64,000 bases of DNA. Origin: Oscarella lobularis. Its lineage: Eukaryota > Porifera > Homoscleromorpha > Homosclerophorida > Oscarellidae. The DNA lies in assembly GCF_947507565.1 (NCBI RefSeq), contig NC_089177.1:2788648-2852647 (forward strand). Reading direction: 5' to 3'. The translations under genes were made by a program, and so were the position numbers. The notes under the pieces are model-generated. The model had not been told where the DNA came from. It worked only from the letters and a program-made list of their open reading frames with translations, and made no database searches. Below are positions 31,901-46,900 of this stretch, piece after piece (the stretch's first letter is position 1; each line of letters opens with the position of its first letter).

Positions 31901-34900
31901 TGGTCAATAATCTCTTTTCCAGTGGCGCATCTATGTGGGCCAGTATTTCGGGAGGAACGGTCACGACCGCTGCCGATTGCAAGGCGTACGGGTCGTCGTA
32001 TCAGGCGTTTTTCAAGAACAGCGGAACGCGTTACATTACGACGAAGTCGTTGGATTTGCGCTACGCCACGTGAGAATCAAATTTAAGAAGAACTAGTTTT
32101 TTAACTGTTCTTGTCTTTCTAATCGCAGATCGGTTACGTTTTGGTTTGTCCTCGGCGGCAGCGGCTGTGAAACGGCGGAGAATACCGACAGCGTCTGGAT
32201 GGAATATGCACTTTCAGGAAGTTCGTCGTTTACCAGATTTTACATTCTCAATTACAAGGGTACGAGCAGCACTTTTCCAGTCAACTTCTCTCTCTCTAAT
32301 TCGTCGTCCTTAGCTTACACGTCGCCCACGCTTGTTCAAGTTTCGTTGCCTTCTGCTGCGAAAACAAGCTCAACGGCAATTCGTTGGCGGCAGATTTCTA
32401 ATAGCGGAGCAAACAATGACGAATGGTCGCTAAACTACATCATCTTTTCTCTCAGCGGTCAAGTGCCTTCGCTTGTGCCGGTTATATCATTCCCGCCAGA
32501 CTTTTTCGCCGGGCAAACGTTTGGGTAAGGCAGAGGCGAAAGCATTGGAACGATTTGATGTTTTGTTCTTTTTAGGGGGCAGAGCAAGTGGAAATCGATC
32601 ACAGGGGGGAGGATCACGAGTTCGGCGGATTGCAAAGCTTACGGAACGTACCAGGCATTTTTTAATTCTGCCGGCAACCGAAATATTGAGACTGCTCGGT
32701 TGGACTTACGAGCTGCGGAGTAAGCTGACTATCATTCTGGAGCCAGCATGTATTATACTTCTCTCGTCAGGACGCTCTCCTTTTACATTGTCATTGGAGG
32801 CAGTGGCTGTGAAACAGCCGACTCGAGCGAAGACGTTGTTGTTGAGTATTCTCCGTCGGGCAGTACAGTCTTTACAGTGTTGAAAACGCTTGCCTACAAC
32901 GGTGAGTACTGAATAAAAACGTTTTTGAAAGATCTTTCTACTTGTTTACTTGGTTTCAACAGGCTATCAAACGGCGAAATCCGTAAGCGTCCCACTGCCT
33001 ATTGCCGCTAGAACAACAAGCACAGCTATTCGCTGGCGACAGCTAAGTAACAGCGGTAGTGGATATGACGAATGGTCGTTGAACCACATCGGATTTGTCG
33101 GGAATAGCGGTCGTCTTATTGGAGTTGAGCGAGATTTTGTCATTCAATTTGACTTGTACATGGGAAGTGTTCCGTACGTGCAATCGTCGTCCGGCTACGA
33201 CGTTCAGATTGAATTCTCGAATGATTACGGCCTATCATGGAAGCCGGTGCTGACAACTTGCTACCCGAGCACATCGTCTTTCTGCAACGGAACACTCGTA
33301 AGCCACCACGCATCAGTTTTGAAAATTTTTTGTCCTAACGGTGTGTATATATAGGGTTCAAGTTCGTATCAGTCTGTTCTCTTCACCAGTTGGAAGCGCA
33401 TGCAAATATCGATACCCAGTGCAGTCAAGACGAATCAAACGGAATTGCGATGGAGGCAGCCAAGCGTGACAACGAATACCGACTGGAGCATTGATAACGT
33501 TTACGTTGGTCTTCGCTGCCCGAAAAATTGTCACGGACACGGAAGGTGTACGAAGAGTCGAAAGCAGTCTGTCGTTTGCGGCGGCACGGCCGACGGCGAG
33601 TCGTGCGTTTTTCCGTTCAGTCGAAACGGTACGACGTATAACGCGTGTACGGGCGACCATCGCGACGGCGAGCTGTGGTGCTCGACGACGGCAAACTATG
33701 ATCAAGACGGAAAATGGGGATACTGCGTCTGCGGTCAGTTGAAATTTCGGAGGCTCCAAATTAAAATGCGACTGACTAGTTTATTTTTATTTACTTATTT
33801 AGGTACTTGTGTCTGTGATTCAGGCTATAACGGAAAAGCGTGCCAGACTCCCTCCACGCCGACCCCAACGCATTTCAGAGAAATGTTCGAGGATGATTTG
33901 TCGAGCTCGAAGTGGGCGTGGGTTGGAGGTCAAACGATTGGGACGACGTGCGGCGTCGTTTCGTCAGGCAGAGCTGGAATATTCAAGTAAGAGCAGCCGC
34001 TGGAGAGAAATGCGTGTTCGATGTTTTACTCCTAGCATCGGCCGTTCACGCATTTTGGAGACGGTCGACTTGGATTTGACCTCAGCGACGACGCTCCAGT
34101 TCACATTCCTAGGAGGCGGCCAGAGCTGCCGAGCCCCCAGTACCAGTCAAGAACGCGTCGTCGTTCAGTATTCGCTTGACGGCGGCGTCTTATGGACGCG
34201 CATGCAGACCATCACTTCGACTTCTCGTCAGACTTATTACTACGCCATACCCAGTGCAGCGCAAACGAGTTCAACTCGCATTCGCTGGTATCAAGCGACC
34301 GCTAGTGGAACGGGTCAAGACGTATGGTCGATTGACAACGTGTACATTGACTCGGTTTTCAGCAGCTTTCCGTTCTTTGACTCGTTTGAGCCAATAAGGT
34401 AAAGTGGTTCACCTGTTTTTTTTGGCGACAGGATCATGTGCCAGTTCGTTTCTTCTCTTGACAGCAATAATCTGTGGAAGTTCTATCCCAATTCGAAAGT
34501 AGAGACGTTCTGCTCGTCGCCGACGAAATCACTTCATTTTCCGCCGCCTTCTTCCGCTTCTCGTTTCTTGTCGACGTCGAGCGTTGTCCTATCTTCGTCG
34601 TCGTTTATCCAGTTTGACATCGTCGTCGACTGCGGAAAGGAAAAATCGCCTTCATCATCAGCATTGGTCACTCTCCAATATTCGACAAACAAGGGAAATT
34701 CTTGGACAGTCTTGGACAACGGTTGCCAACCCAGTCAATCCGGCTGTACCTACAGGTAACATCACGTATCGTCTTATTGATTTGCATTTCTATTTTTTGT
34801 ATAGGCGAAACTCCAACTATTATTCGGGCTTGAGAAGCAAATGGAATCGGGTTACTCTACCGTTCGGCAATACACGATTGGTCCAATCGCAGTCGGTTCA

Positions 34901-37900
34901 ACTGCGCTGGGTTGCGTCAACGAGTACGCGCCGTGGAGCGAGAAGACGCTTGGTCTTTCTCATAATTGCATACTCTTCTAGGTTCGTCGTACTCGTACGA
35001 TTGGGCGATTGACAACGTCTACATCGGCGAAGGTTGCCCGAATCTGTGCAACGGACACGGCCACTGCGATTCTAACGCCAAGTGCGTTTGCGATAGCGGA
35101 TACAGTGGACCTCAATGCAGCGTCACTTCGACTTCAAAGCCAACAGAAATCAAAGTGAGTCGCTGAAACAAAAGATTCCTCAGAGCTACACTAAATCGTA
35201 TCGCAGGAACGATTTGACGTCGACCCCCCTTCTGGCACTTTCCTTACCATCCAAGGTGGCAGCGTTTCAAAAGATTGCGGCCAGCTGTCTTCCGGCAACG
35301 CGCTCGTGTTCAACCAAGTTGGCGAACGAGAGCTGGTGACGGTCGACATGAACGCGACGAATGTCAAGTTCATTCAGTTTACCTACATCCAAGGACGGAC
35401 ATCGTCAAGCTCTTGTCGGACACTCTCTTCCAACTCCCAAGTCATGGCAATACAGTACTCACTCGACGGAGGTGTATCGTGGACAAATCTCAAAGCAATG
35501 ACGTGAGAAAATTCAACCATTAGGATCACGCGATGAGACTGGTTTTAGGAGTTATTATCAATATCGGACGGCAACGGCTATGAATGTTCCTGTTCCTGCT
35601 GCTGCTCGTTCTTTGTCGACTCGCTTCCGCTTCTTCCAATTTGGTTATTTCAGTACGGTCGGCACGTCAGCGTGGGCTATCGACGATTTGTACATTAGCG
35701 GGTTCACGGTCGGAAACGGAACGGACTTCATTGAAGAGTGAGTTCGCGCAAGCGTGTTTTTTTCTTCTCTTTGATTGTTTCTCTTCAGCTTTGAGCCCTT
35801 GACGGAAGAAAAATGGCTCTTCTACCCCGGCGGTCAAGCTGCGGCTGGAAAATGCGGCCGGAGCGGTGGGCAGACACTCTACTTCAGCGGAGCGTCGTCT
35901 GTTCAGGAAAACGCCGTGACGAAAGTTCAATCGGTTTCCGTGTTGCCGTACATTCAAATCAACGAGTCCCTAGACTCGTCGGTTCCTAGCGGGTAAGAAG
36001 AACTAGTCAGGAAAATTAAACCTCACCCGTCATCGATTTAGCTGGACTGTTAAAGGAGGCGCTTTGTCGACTCGATGCGGTACCGTCAATACAGGCTCGG
36101 CTCTTGTTTTTGATCAGCACGGCAAGCGCGAGCTCATTACAAACGACGTGGACACCACCGTTGCCGATCGGCTTGAATTCTATCTTCTAATTGGTATCCT
36201 ACAGAACCTTCAAAGGGCTGCGCACTCACTTATATTTTTGTTCTGGTAAGGCGGTAATCCCTTGAAGAATCGATACTGCGACAATGCCGAACAATACGCC
36301 GAAAGCGTGTTTTTGAGTTACTCTACGGATGGTGGCGCCAATTGGACGAGCTGGGAAGTCTACCAGTTTGATCAGTATAAGGTACTGCAGTCTGAAGACC
36401 GGTATTCCTGTTTTACGTCTTCTTTTTGTCTTAGGATCCTCAATTTGTATCGGAAGTCGTTCCATCTGCGGCTCAGTCTCCAGCGACTCGTTTCCGCTGG
36501 ATGCAACAGAGCAACGACGGCGCTAGCACCGATGTCTGGTCCATTGATTCCATCACAGTTCTTCAACAGATGGATCACGTTGAGTACGTCGCTCAATTTG
36601 ACATCAATGTCGGCTGCGGGCAGTACGCGTCAAGCCAAAGCGGAAGGTTAATAGAAAAAAAAGATTGTGTTTGTCAATTTACTACAGTCTCTCGTATTAT
36701 AGCGTCTCTTTTGATTTCGTGGCACTAGACGGGTCTTCGTCGACGTGGCGTTCTGTGCTAAAAGTCTGCGTGCCGGGATCCTGCTCTGGCATTAGCGACT
36801 TTCAGAAAGCGTCCGTCTACTACAGCACTGGAGGGTACTGAGACTGATATCGAACCATGGCCTAAGTATATAATTAATTTATTACAAAGGTGGCAGCGAG
36901 TCACGATTGCTTTGCCATCGGAGGTCGTCACATCGGCCACCCAGTTCCGATGGTATCGATCAGCGTCTGCGCTGGGACCGTGGGCGATAGACAACGGTAC
37001 GATTTTCCTGCGTTGTAGTTCATACTTATTCTTTCTCTGTAGTCTTTATTGGCCATTCTTGTCCTATGAGATGTAGCGGTCGTGGAAAGTGCATGTCTGG
37101 AAGTTGCCTGTAAGCATTGACATTCTTTTTGATTAGTAAGTTCCTTAAATTGCTCAACTCTTAGATGCGATCCCTACTTTACTGGTGCCCAATGCGAGAC
37201 ACCGTTAGCAAACTACGAGACAGAACTCAAGGAGTCGTTCTCCACCAGTCTTCCTCTTGACTCAAAGAAGTGGCTTCTCTATCAAGGGGCAACCGGTACC
37301 CAACCGGTACGATGCGGCCCAGTAGGACGTAAGGAAAATTATACGTCTCTTGTCTATACACATCTATCTATCTATTTCTTTTTCTTAGTTGCTGGTCCTA
37401 CAGCACTTCTTTTCTCTCAAGCCGGTCCTCGTCAATTGATTTCCGTCGATCTCGATACGACGTCCGTAGAGCGAGTTGAATTTGAAATTCGCATTGGCAC
37501 CTATTCGTCGAGCGACTCGTCGTGCAATCGTGTCGACTCCGTCGACGAAGGCGTTCTCGTTCATCACTCCAACGACGGCGGACTCACGTGGCAACTGCTC
37601 AAAAACTTGGCATACAACGGCTATACGAGCCCGGCTCACATTGTCATCGAATTACCGACAGGCGCTCAATCAAAGGCGACGCGATTCCGCTGGTGGCAGC
37701 CTCGCAACCAAGGCCTCAACAGAGACGAATGGGTCTTGGGAAATGTCTTCATCGGTGGACGGTCAACGCCGAGCGTTATACTGGAAGAAGCCTTCGATCC
37801 CATTGACGACGGCAATTGGTTGTTTTACCCGAACGGCGGCATTCGACCGTATTGTCAGAACGGCACTGGAGATGCGCTCGTCTTTTCCGGCAACGTCGGA

Positions 37901-40900
37901 CTGCGATACGTGACGACGCGCGATCTCCGCGTCTTTGCCGGTGCCTACGTCATTTTCAATTTGAACATCGGCTGCGGTTCCAACTTCTCCTCCGATCAGT
38001 ACAACGTACAATTGCAGTATTCGCTCAATCACGGCGCGACGTGGACGGCAGTGAGCTCGCTCTGCTCGCCCTGGCCGTCGTGCGCCGGTATCGAATCGTC
38101 GGTCGTGACGGACCGGTCGTCTTACAGGGCTGGTCTCTATCGCTCTTGGAAGCGCGTCGTCGTTCCTCTTCCCAGCGTCACTGTCTCAAAGTAAGCTGCG
38201 ACGCGTAAAAGAATCACTTTTGCATGTCAATGCGGTTTTTTTTCAGTCAAACTCGCTTCCGCTGGTACCAGTCGTCTTATTCGAGCGATTTCACTTGGGC
38301 TATTGATAACGTGTATATCGGTGCCGCCTGTCCGAACTTGTGCAGTGGTCACGGCCAGTGTCGTAGCAATGCCACTCGTACGGGTTTGGTGTGCGATTGC
38401 GACGCCGGATTCGGTGGCGTAGATTGCCAACCGACGACTCCGTTGGCCACGGAGCTGCTTGAACCGTTCGAAAACGAGGCGAGTTTGAAGAAGAATTGGG
38501 CTTCGTACGAGGGCGGTGCAATCGGCACGACTTGTGGCGTTCTTGCTAGCGGAAACAGCCTGTATTTCACGAGACCTGGACATCGCGCCGCCGAAACGAA
38601 GGACATGGACGTTAGAACGGCAACGTGAGAAGAAAGAGTCATTAGTAAAATAAAGTGTGGAAATTTCTCTCCTCTTAGATTCCTTTCCTTCTTTGTTCGG
38701 ATGGGATTGAGTAGCAGCGGTCAATGCAGCTATCCGTCTCAAACGTCGGAAAGCGTCGTTCTTCAGTATTCAACCAACGCCGGCGCTCAGTGGACAACCG
38801 GTTACATCGTTTCCTATGCGTCCTATCGCGGAAGCGGTCGTCCTGGCCTAATAGTTTATGGAATTCCTGCAAGCGCTCAAACGGCAGCAACTCGATTCCG
38901 CTGGTGGCAGGCGTCAAATTCGGGCCAGAGTAGAGACGGATGGGCTATAGACAGCGTCTACATTGGCGGCAACCTGCCGTTCGCCCAATCGCTCTCCGAA
39001 ACGTTCACGCCCGACGTCACTAGCTCGCAATGGACCGTGTATCTCAACGCCCACGTCGGTTCGTATTGCGGTAGGACAAACGCGTTGATCTTTGACTCGA
39101 GTATCAGTGCGGGAGGCCTTCGCTACATCGTCTCTAAACCGCTCGACGTTTCCGTCAACACTTCGTTCGTTCAATTCACTCTCGACGTCGGCTGCGGTAA
39201 AGCGTCCGAAACGGTGAATCTTCAGTACACGCCCGGAATTCCAAGTTCCGGAGGCATCACGACATTTGTTCGCACCGTCTGCAAGTACGGATCCGTTTGT
39301 CCGAACGGCTATGACCTCCAATCGTCGTACGTCTCACCGACGTTTGGCACGTGGGGCCGAATAACTATTCCCCTGCCCGCCGCCGCTCAAATGCCGGACA
39401 GTGCTTTTAAGTGGGAGCAGCCATCGTTTACGTCGGCGACGTCGTGGGCGCTCAGCGACGTCTACATCGGCGCCGAGTGTCCGGGAATGTGCTCCGGACA
39501 CGGAACGTGCCGACCGGGCGGAACGTGCGACTGCGATCCTGGGTTCAGCGGAGCCAAGTGTGTGCCGTCGCCCAATTCGATTCCCAAACGAATCGAAGAC
39601 GACTTTGAGGGCGGTAAGTTTTCCAGCAGCGCATGGAGCGTCATTGCTGGTGGCAGTTTGTCAGCTGCATGTGGCACTATTGGAAGTGGGCAGTCGATGT
39701 ATTTCAACTCGGCTACTACTCGATTGGCAGTGACGAAAGATATTAACGTGTCTGGCCCTTCGTAAGAGAAGAGAAATGTTCTTGACAGCGGCGTGTTGAA
39801 GTTCTTTTCTCTTTTTAGATATCTTCAATTTTCTATTGGTATCAGTAGCGGTAGCTGCGAAACTGCCGACGCAAACGAAGATGTTCTTCTTCAGTATTCA
39901 ATCAATGGCGGCACGACGTGGAAAATGCTTAAAGTCTTGGGATACAGCTCGTATCGCGTAGCCAAAACGGTAACGCTCGATTTGCCATCGGACACGCAGT
40001 CAAATGCGACGCGATTCCGATGGTGGCAGACGAGCCACAGTGGATTAGGATTCGATAACTGGGCTATTGACGACGTCGTCATTGCTGCATATCCGGTAAA
40101 ATATAGAGAATGAAATTGCGAGGCTATTTCAAAACAGTTTTTTTCGTTTTCAAGCAAAATCTTACCGAAGTTGTCGAAGACTTCAATCCGATAGACAACG
40201 ATACGTGGATTTACATTCGAGGTGGTTCAGTGAGCAACAAATGCGCCGGCCCGTTGGCTGCTTCTTCTTCTTTTGTCTTCACCGAGGCGTCGTCGCAGCG
40301 AGTTATCAAGTCGACTCGCATTCGACTTGAACCGAATTCCACCCTGCAGTTTTCCATGTCAATTGGTTGCGGCGGCGCTTATCTGACCGATACGATTGCC
40401 GTGGAATATTCGCTTGACGATACAACGTGGAATCCGGTGCAGAGTGCGTGCCGTCTCGGCGACCGTGGCTGCACTCCTTATCAATTTCAGAGCTCGTATC
40501 GGTACGATGAATTTCCTCACTGGCGTCGCGTGACCTATTTCTATCCGGTCGTGGCCGGCGGTGCCGTTTTCGTCCGGTGGCGACAAACCGGCTCCGGATT
40601 TTCAACGTCGAAAATCTGGGCTATCGACGACATCTACATGGGCTCGGCTTGCCCAATGGGTTGCTATGGTCACGGTCAATGTCTCGGCGGTGGAAAGTGC
40701 CGCTGCGATCCCGGCTACAGTGGACCGATGTGCAAGACGGTTACGGATTCGTTTCGAACGACGCTACGCGATACGTTTGACACTTCTATTTCACCTGCTT
40801 TGTGGTCGCTCGTCGTTGGCGGAACAATTTCCTCGGGCTGCGGCGTCATTTCTTCAGGAAATTCGCTCTATTTCAACACGCAATCGAATCGCCAGGCTAT

Positions 40901-43900
40901 TACTGTTGACTTGGATACGACTCAGGCGAGGTAGTAGCGTACAACCCAGTCAATTATTATGTATTTATTTATTTATCTTAGACTTTATTTCTTTACCATT
41001 CGACTGGGACAGAGTTCTGGCGGTTCATGCCGATATCCCACTTCGACCGCCGAAGGCGTCGTCTTTCAGTATTCGAATGTCGGCGGCATGACATGGACGA
41101 CGATCCGAACCTTTGCGTACGCGTCGTACCGATCGCCAACCCAAATCTCCGGCTATCTTCCCGCTGACGCGATGACCAAAGCGACGCGTTTCCGCTGGAT
41201 GCAGACGTCAAACAGCGGCGCTAATTACGACGCTTGGGCGATCGACGACGTATCGATAATACCTCTCGTCGCCGCCGGCTACATCGCCGACGATTTTACT
41301 AGTGCGACACCGGACGGCATTACCAACTCTCCCAATTGGTTGCTACTCAGAGGAATCACAGTCGGAAACGGCAAAGACGTGTGCTCGTCGTCGAACGGCA
41401 AGGCTCTCGTGTACAATTCAACGTCGGTGATCAGCTACTTGCAGGCGGCACCGATTCTCGTTCTCTCGTCTGTCAATATGTACATGATTCAGTTTGACTT
41501 GGTCATGAAATGCGGGTATCCGTACAGCCGATTGAATCCGATTGACGTGCAGTTCAACGCTACCGGCGCGTCGTCGTCGTCGAATGGATGGAAATACGCT
41601 CGACAGTCGTGTCTACCTCTGAGTAACTGTCCAAATGGTTACAGTCAGCAGAGTTCGTTGTCTTCGGAAGAGTACACATCCTGGAAGCGAGTAACGATTC
41701 CTCTTGGAAATTTCTCAGCGTAAGCATGGGCATATTTGTCCTTAATTGACGCGTTCTAATTCCTCTCTGTTTTTCTTCAGCGGTTCCTTACTTTCCGTTC
41801 GCTGGTCACAGAAGCAGGCGTACTCCGATTCTACGTGGGCTATGGACAATGTCTACATCGGTCCGGCGTGTCCTGGATATTGCTCAAATAAAGGCTCCTG
41901 CAGCTCGTCGGGACTTTGCAAGTCCGTCACGCGTAAAAGAAATTTTAAGATTCTGTATATATATTTTTCTTTAGGTGTGATTCTGGCTATGGAGGACCGG
42001 ACTGTCGGTCGTTAGTTCCTCGTCCGAATGGGCTGATGGACGATTTTGAAGATGATTTGAATCCGTCGAAGTGGAGCAAGTTGGTCGGAGGTGCCGTCAC
42101 GCCAACGCAGCAGGGATGCGGCATATTGGCATCAGGCAGAACTCTGTACTTCAACAAGGTAAGCAAAAATGTTTAGTCTCGTGAAAAGGTGCTCACATCT
42201 TTCTCGTAGGCGGGATTGCGACAGTTGGTCACCGCCGATCTGAACACATCTCAATCAATCGTCATTCAATTCTACATTCGACTTGGCAGTTCGCCGTCGC
42301 TCTCGTCGTGTCAGCGACCTAGCACAACAATCGAAAGCGTCGTCTTTCAGTACTCCACGAATTCTGGCCTGACGTGGACGAACGTTCAATATTTCGCCTA
42401 CAATCAGTACACAACAGTCCGTTTCATATCCATTCCCATGCCTCAGGGAGCAAAGACAACGAGCACGCGCTTCCGTTGGTGGCAGCCGAGCAATAGCGGT
42501 CTCGGACGCGACAATTGGGCACTTGACAACGTCTACATTGACGACGGCATGCCGTTGCGAATGATCCAGGAAAACTTTGATCCAATCCAACCGAATCGGT
42601 GGCTCTTCAACCCGAGCTCGAGCAGTGCGCCGTTTTGCGGTCGAAACACGTCGATTCTCTCTTTCCAAACGGGAACGGATTCGGCGGTTCATTCTGCCGT
42701 TACGAAGAGCATGAACTTGTCACCCGGTGATATGATTCAATTTGAAGTAAGGAAGGAATTTCTCTCTTTCACAGGCGTTCAGCTTCTAATGTATTTCCTT
42801 AGATAAACGTTGGTTGCACTACAAACTCGGGTACGTCGTCTCCGGTCACGTTGGCATACGCCCTCGGATCGTCGTCGTCATGGCCGACGTTGCAAACCCA
42901 GTGCGGCTTTCGATGGTATTCCAAGCCCTCCGACTGTCCGACGCCTCAGTGGGAAAGTGTCTATAACGCCGACTTGACGTCTTCAAACTGGCTTCGAGTT
43001 ACGGTGAAAATTCCAAAAGGAGCCATTTCAGGGTAAAAAGGCGTTATCTTGAAAGTGGAATCACTAGCTGATTGTCACTTTCTCTTTTAGGGCAACGAGA
43101 TTTTCTTGGTATCAATCGAACACGGCTTCAAGCCCCGTTCCCAGTTGGGCAATTTCCAACGTTTACATTGGCCCGCCGTGTCCGAGCCTTTGCAGCGGGC
43201 ACGGTCAATGCTATTTTGATGCGAAATCCCGAGTACCGACTTGCCGCTGCGATTCCGGCTTTGGTGGACTTGACTGTCGCACGCCGGCTCAGTCTTTGCC
43301 AGTGACCTTGAAGGATACGTTCGAAAATGGCAGGGATCCTTCCAAATGGATTGCCTGGTACGGAGGGAACCAGGGAATAGGTTGCCGTACAATCGTCGAC
43401 GGCTCGTCGCTCGTCTTCAATCAGGCGGGATTGCGACTGGCAATGACAGTCGACATGGACACTACAAAGACGAGGTACGAGAGTTAGTAACAGAATGTCG
43501 CAAGGAACTCAATACTTTTTTTGTTCTCAGATATATGCAGTTTTCTTTGAGAATGGGAGTCAGTAGTTCGGACGCTTCGTGTGCGTACCCGTCGACTACC
43601 GAGCAGGGCCTTCTTCTTCTCTATTCACTCGATGGCGGCTTATCGTGGTCATCGATGGCGAGTTTCAATTACTACGGCTACCGATCTGTTAAAAGTTATC
43701 AAGCGAAATTGCCGTCGAACGCGCGAACCGCATGGACTCGCTTTGCCTGGTGGCAACCGCTCAATTCCGGTAAAGGAAAATCTGGTTGGGCCATTGACAA
43801 CGTCTATATCGGAGGATCGGACACCAATCCCGACGTTTTAATGGATACCTTTGATCCAATTACCGAGAGCAATTGGGTTTTCTATCAGAGCGCAAGTGTG

Positions 43901-46900
43901 AGCGGCTACTGTAGATCAGACGGTCATGCGCTTGCCTTTAGGTATGCCCGGGAGAAATCATTTTGATTTAGGTTAACGGTTTTCTGTAGTGGCAGCACGA
44001 CTACCAGAAATGCTATTACTAGAGAAGTTAACTTAGTTTCTCTGCCTGCTGTAGCCTTCTCTTGGAGCGGCGGCTCTACAAGGCATGAATAATCGTCACC
44101 CGTTTCGTCGCACCTCTTTTGTAACAATTGTTTTTTTACAGTGCTTTTAGTACTGTCAGTGGAGCAGTTATCGGAAAACCGTGCACGGTTGTCGGTCCGG
44201 ACGTTCTCTTCTTCTCCGGCGGCAACGATCCGAAAGTGACGACCAGACAGGCCATTACTCCCGACTTGAATACAACGTCAATGGATTTCATCGAATTTTA
44301 CATCGTCATTGGTAGCATTTCGTTTTTAATAGTCTTTTTAAGTTGTTACGATGCGCTCTAGGCGGCAGCGGTCAAGGTTGCGATAGCGTTGAAAACGTCA
44401 ACGAAGGAGTCGTACTCTCCTATTCTACCAATTCTGGCGCCACGTGGACCGTTCTCAAGAATTTGGCTTACGATGGATACAACTCGTACACGAAAGTTCA
44501 AGTGAATCTTGTACCGGCAGCTAAAGCGAAGGCGGCCCGTTTCCGTTGGATGCAGACGTCGTACAGCACCTCGCAGGCGGACACGTGGGCCGTCGGAAAC
44601 GTAAGGCAAAGAGGAAATGATAGGCTGCGACTGTACGACTGTCATCTTGTATAGATAACTGTTCAACAATCTCCCAAGGGACAGAAGTATCAGATTCAGT
44701 TTGACGTCAAGTTTGGATGCAATTCTCCAGCGTCTTCGTCCTACCTCACCGTCGAAATCATGAACGACATCACGTCAAGCAGCACGTGGAAAGAAGGCGT
44801 GACGTACTGCCGTCCTCGTGGTGGAAGCACGAGCGGCGGCGTGTCTCTCTGTCCGGCGGCACCGACCTACCCGTCACCGTTTCGCTTCTATTGGCAAGCC
44901 ACTCAGGGATGGCAGCGAGTCACTCTCTCATTGGAGCAGACCGTTGTACCGCTAACGCCGTACACCTCATTCCGAATCTCCCAGGTATGATATGTATTTT
45001 TTTGGTCTGCGTCTTTATCTCTTAACTGTTCTTTCTGGGCAGAACGCTTTCTCAGCCAACCAACAGTCGTTTGCCATCGATAATGTCTACGTCGGTCCAG
45101 AATGTCCAAACTTTTGTTCGGGTCACGGAAAATGCAACGTATGTTTTTTGCTGAATTGCGTGTCTAAAAATAACACATGCTCGTCTTTTGCAGCGCGGAA
45201 CTTGCCAGTGCGATTTCTTGTATTCCGGACCGGCTTGCAATGTTGTAGCCGGCGGCTTTCCGCAATTAATCTCCGACGACTTCTCTGCGCCGTGGACGTC
45301 GAATCGACGCAATCAGTGGCTGACAGTGGCAGGTGGCGTCATTGCCGGTTCTTGCACATCTTTATCGGGAGTGACGAACACTCAAACGCGTAAGCTCTAG
45401 CTTAAGTCGTTTTCCTATCGTTTTGCATTCTGTTTTCACCAGTTTCGTCGTCGGTTCGTGTCAGTGTCAATCGGGTTGAAATAAGGCGAACAAATGGTCA
45501 GTGGGGACAAGTTTGTGCCGACGGATGGGACGACAACGACGCCACTGTTTTCTGTCGACAACGTGGCTATTCGACGGGAAAAGCGTCGAATGCTGGTCCA
45601 CTGACGAGCTCCGCCTGGATATCAAACGTCCAGTGTACCGGGTCAGAAATCGAGATTCTCAAATGCACTCGATTGGCGGACTGGGGCACGACCGCGTGCG
45701 TCAGCAGCAGCGCAGCCGGAGCGACTTGCAGTGGAAGTAGGAACAAGCATTATGTAATGCATAGCATGTGTAATACTCCGTCTTGTAGCCTTGAGTTTCA
45801 CTCGGCTCGTCGGAGGCTCGACGGCTAATAAAGGACGACTCGAAGTTTTCTACAGCAACCAGTGGGGAACTGTGTGCGACGACTCCTTTGGCTTGGTCGA
45901 CGCGAACGCCGCCTGTCGCTCTCTCGGATACGTCGGCGCAATCAGCTATGCTGGCTCTGCCGCTTTTGGCCAAGGAACGGGAAAAACGTGGATGGACAAC
46001 GTCGCATGTACTGGGTCCGAGCGTCGAATTCAAGACTGCACGTTTCCCGGTTGGGGCAACGAGAACTGCGGTCATAGCGAAGACGTCGGCGTCACTTGCG
46101 GTTCACCAAATCCAGGCAAGTGGCACGCAATCCTTTCTCTTTTTCTCTTTACGACGATTTTGGCGTTGCAGAATACGCGTTTGGCGGACAGAATGGCGAC
46201 GGCTACGTTGTCTTCAATGAACTGTCGCCGTTCCGTCAACTGACGACGGTCGATATGAATACTCAATACGCAACAACAATTCAGTTCACGTTCAGCCTCG
46301 GAGCAAGTGGGTGCGACTCGGCAGAGAGCGGTGACGACGTCTATTTGAGTTATTCGAAGAACGGTGGCACCACGTGGACTCTAATCCAGGCGCTGAGTAA
46401 AATCTTGCCTTTGCTTTGGTTTCTCTATTGTTTTGACGTCGTCTACGTTATAGGATACAACAGCTATAGAAGTGACACTTTCCTCAATATTTCAATGCCA
46501 GTCGATGCGCGAGGCAATGGAGTTCGCTTCCAATGGGCCCAGTATTCGAACGACGGTGCCGGACGTGATGTATGGCTCGTCAGCGATGTTATAATCGGCG
46601 GGAGGTACAAACAGTGAAAGTGTCTTTCTATGAATACAGTAGTTGACTTCTTTCTTCCAGCTGCGTTGATTATCCTTGTCAGAACAACGGAACGTGCACG
46701 GAAACCGGTCTCGGTCAGTACACTTGTTCGTGCAAGTTTGGCTTTAGCGGAAAACGGTGCGAGGTGGCCGTCAATCCGTGCGATGTAGGCCCGTGTCAGA
46801 ATGGCGGAAATTGTACTCAGGGAAGGATCGGAACTGGCGGTAGGCAAACGAGATCGTCCTGACGAGCCTCAATTATTTTAATTTTTCTCACAGAATTCTT

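Noticed and set aside
43924-44127. break of the reelin-like gene into two genes near 44 kb
   Set aside because: Reelin sub-repeat exons continue on both sides and no polyA signal or signal peptide appears between them.
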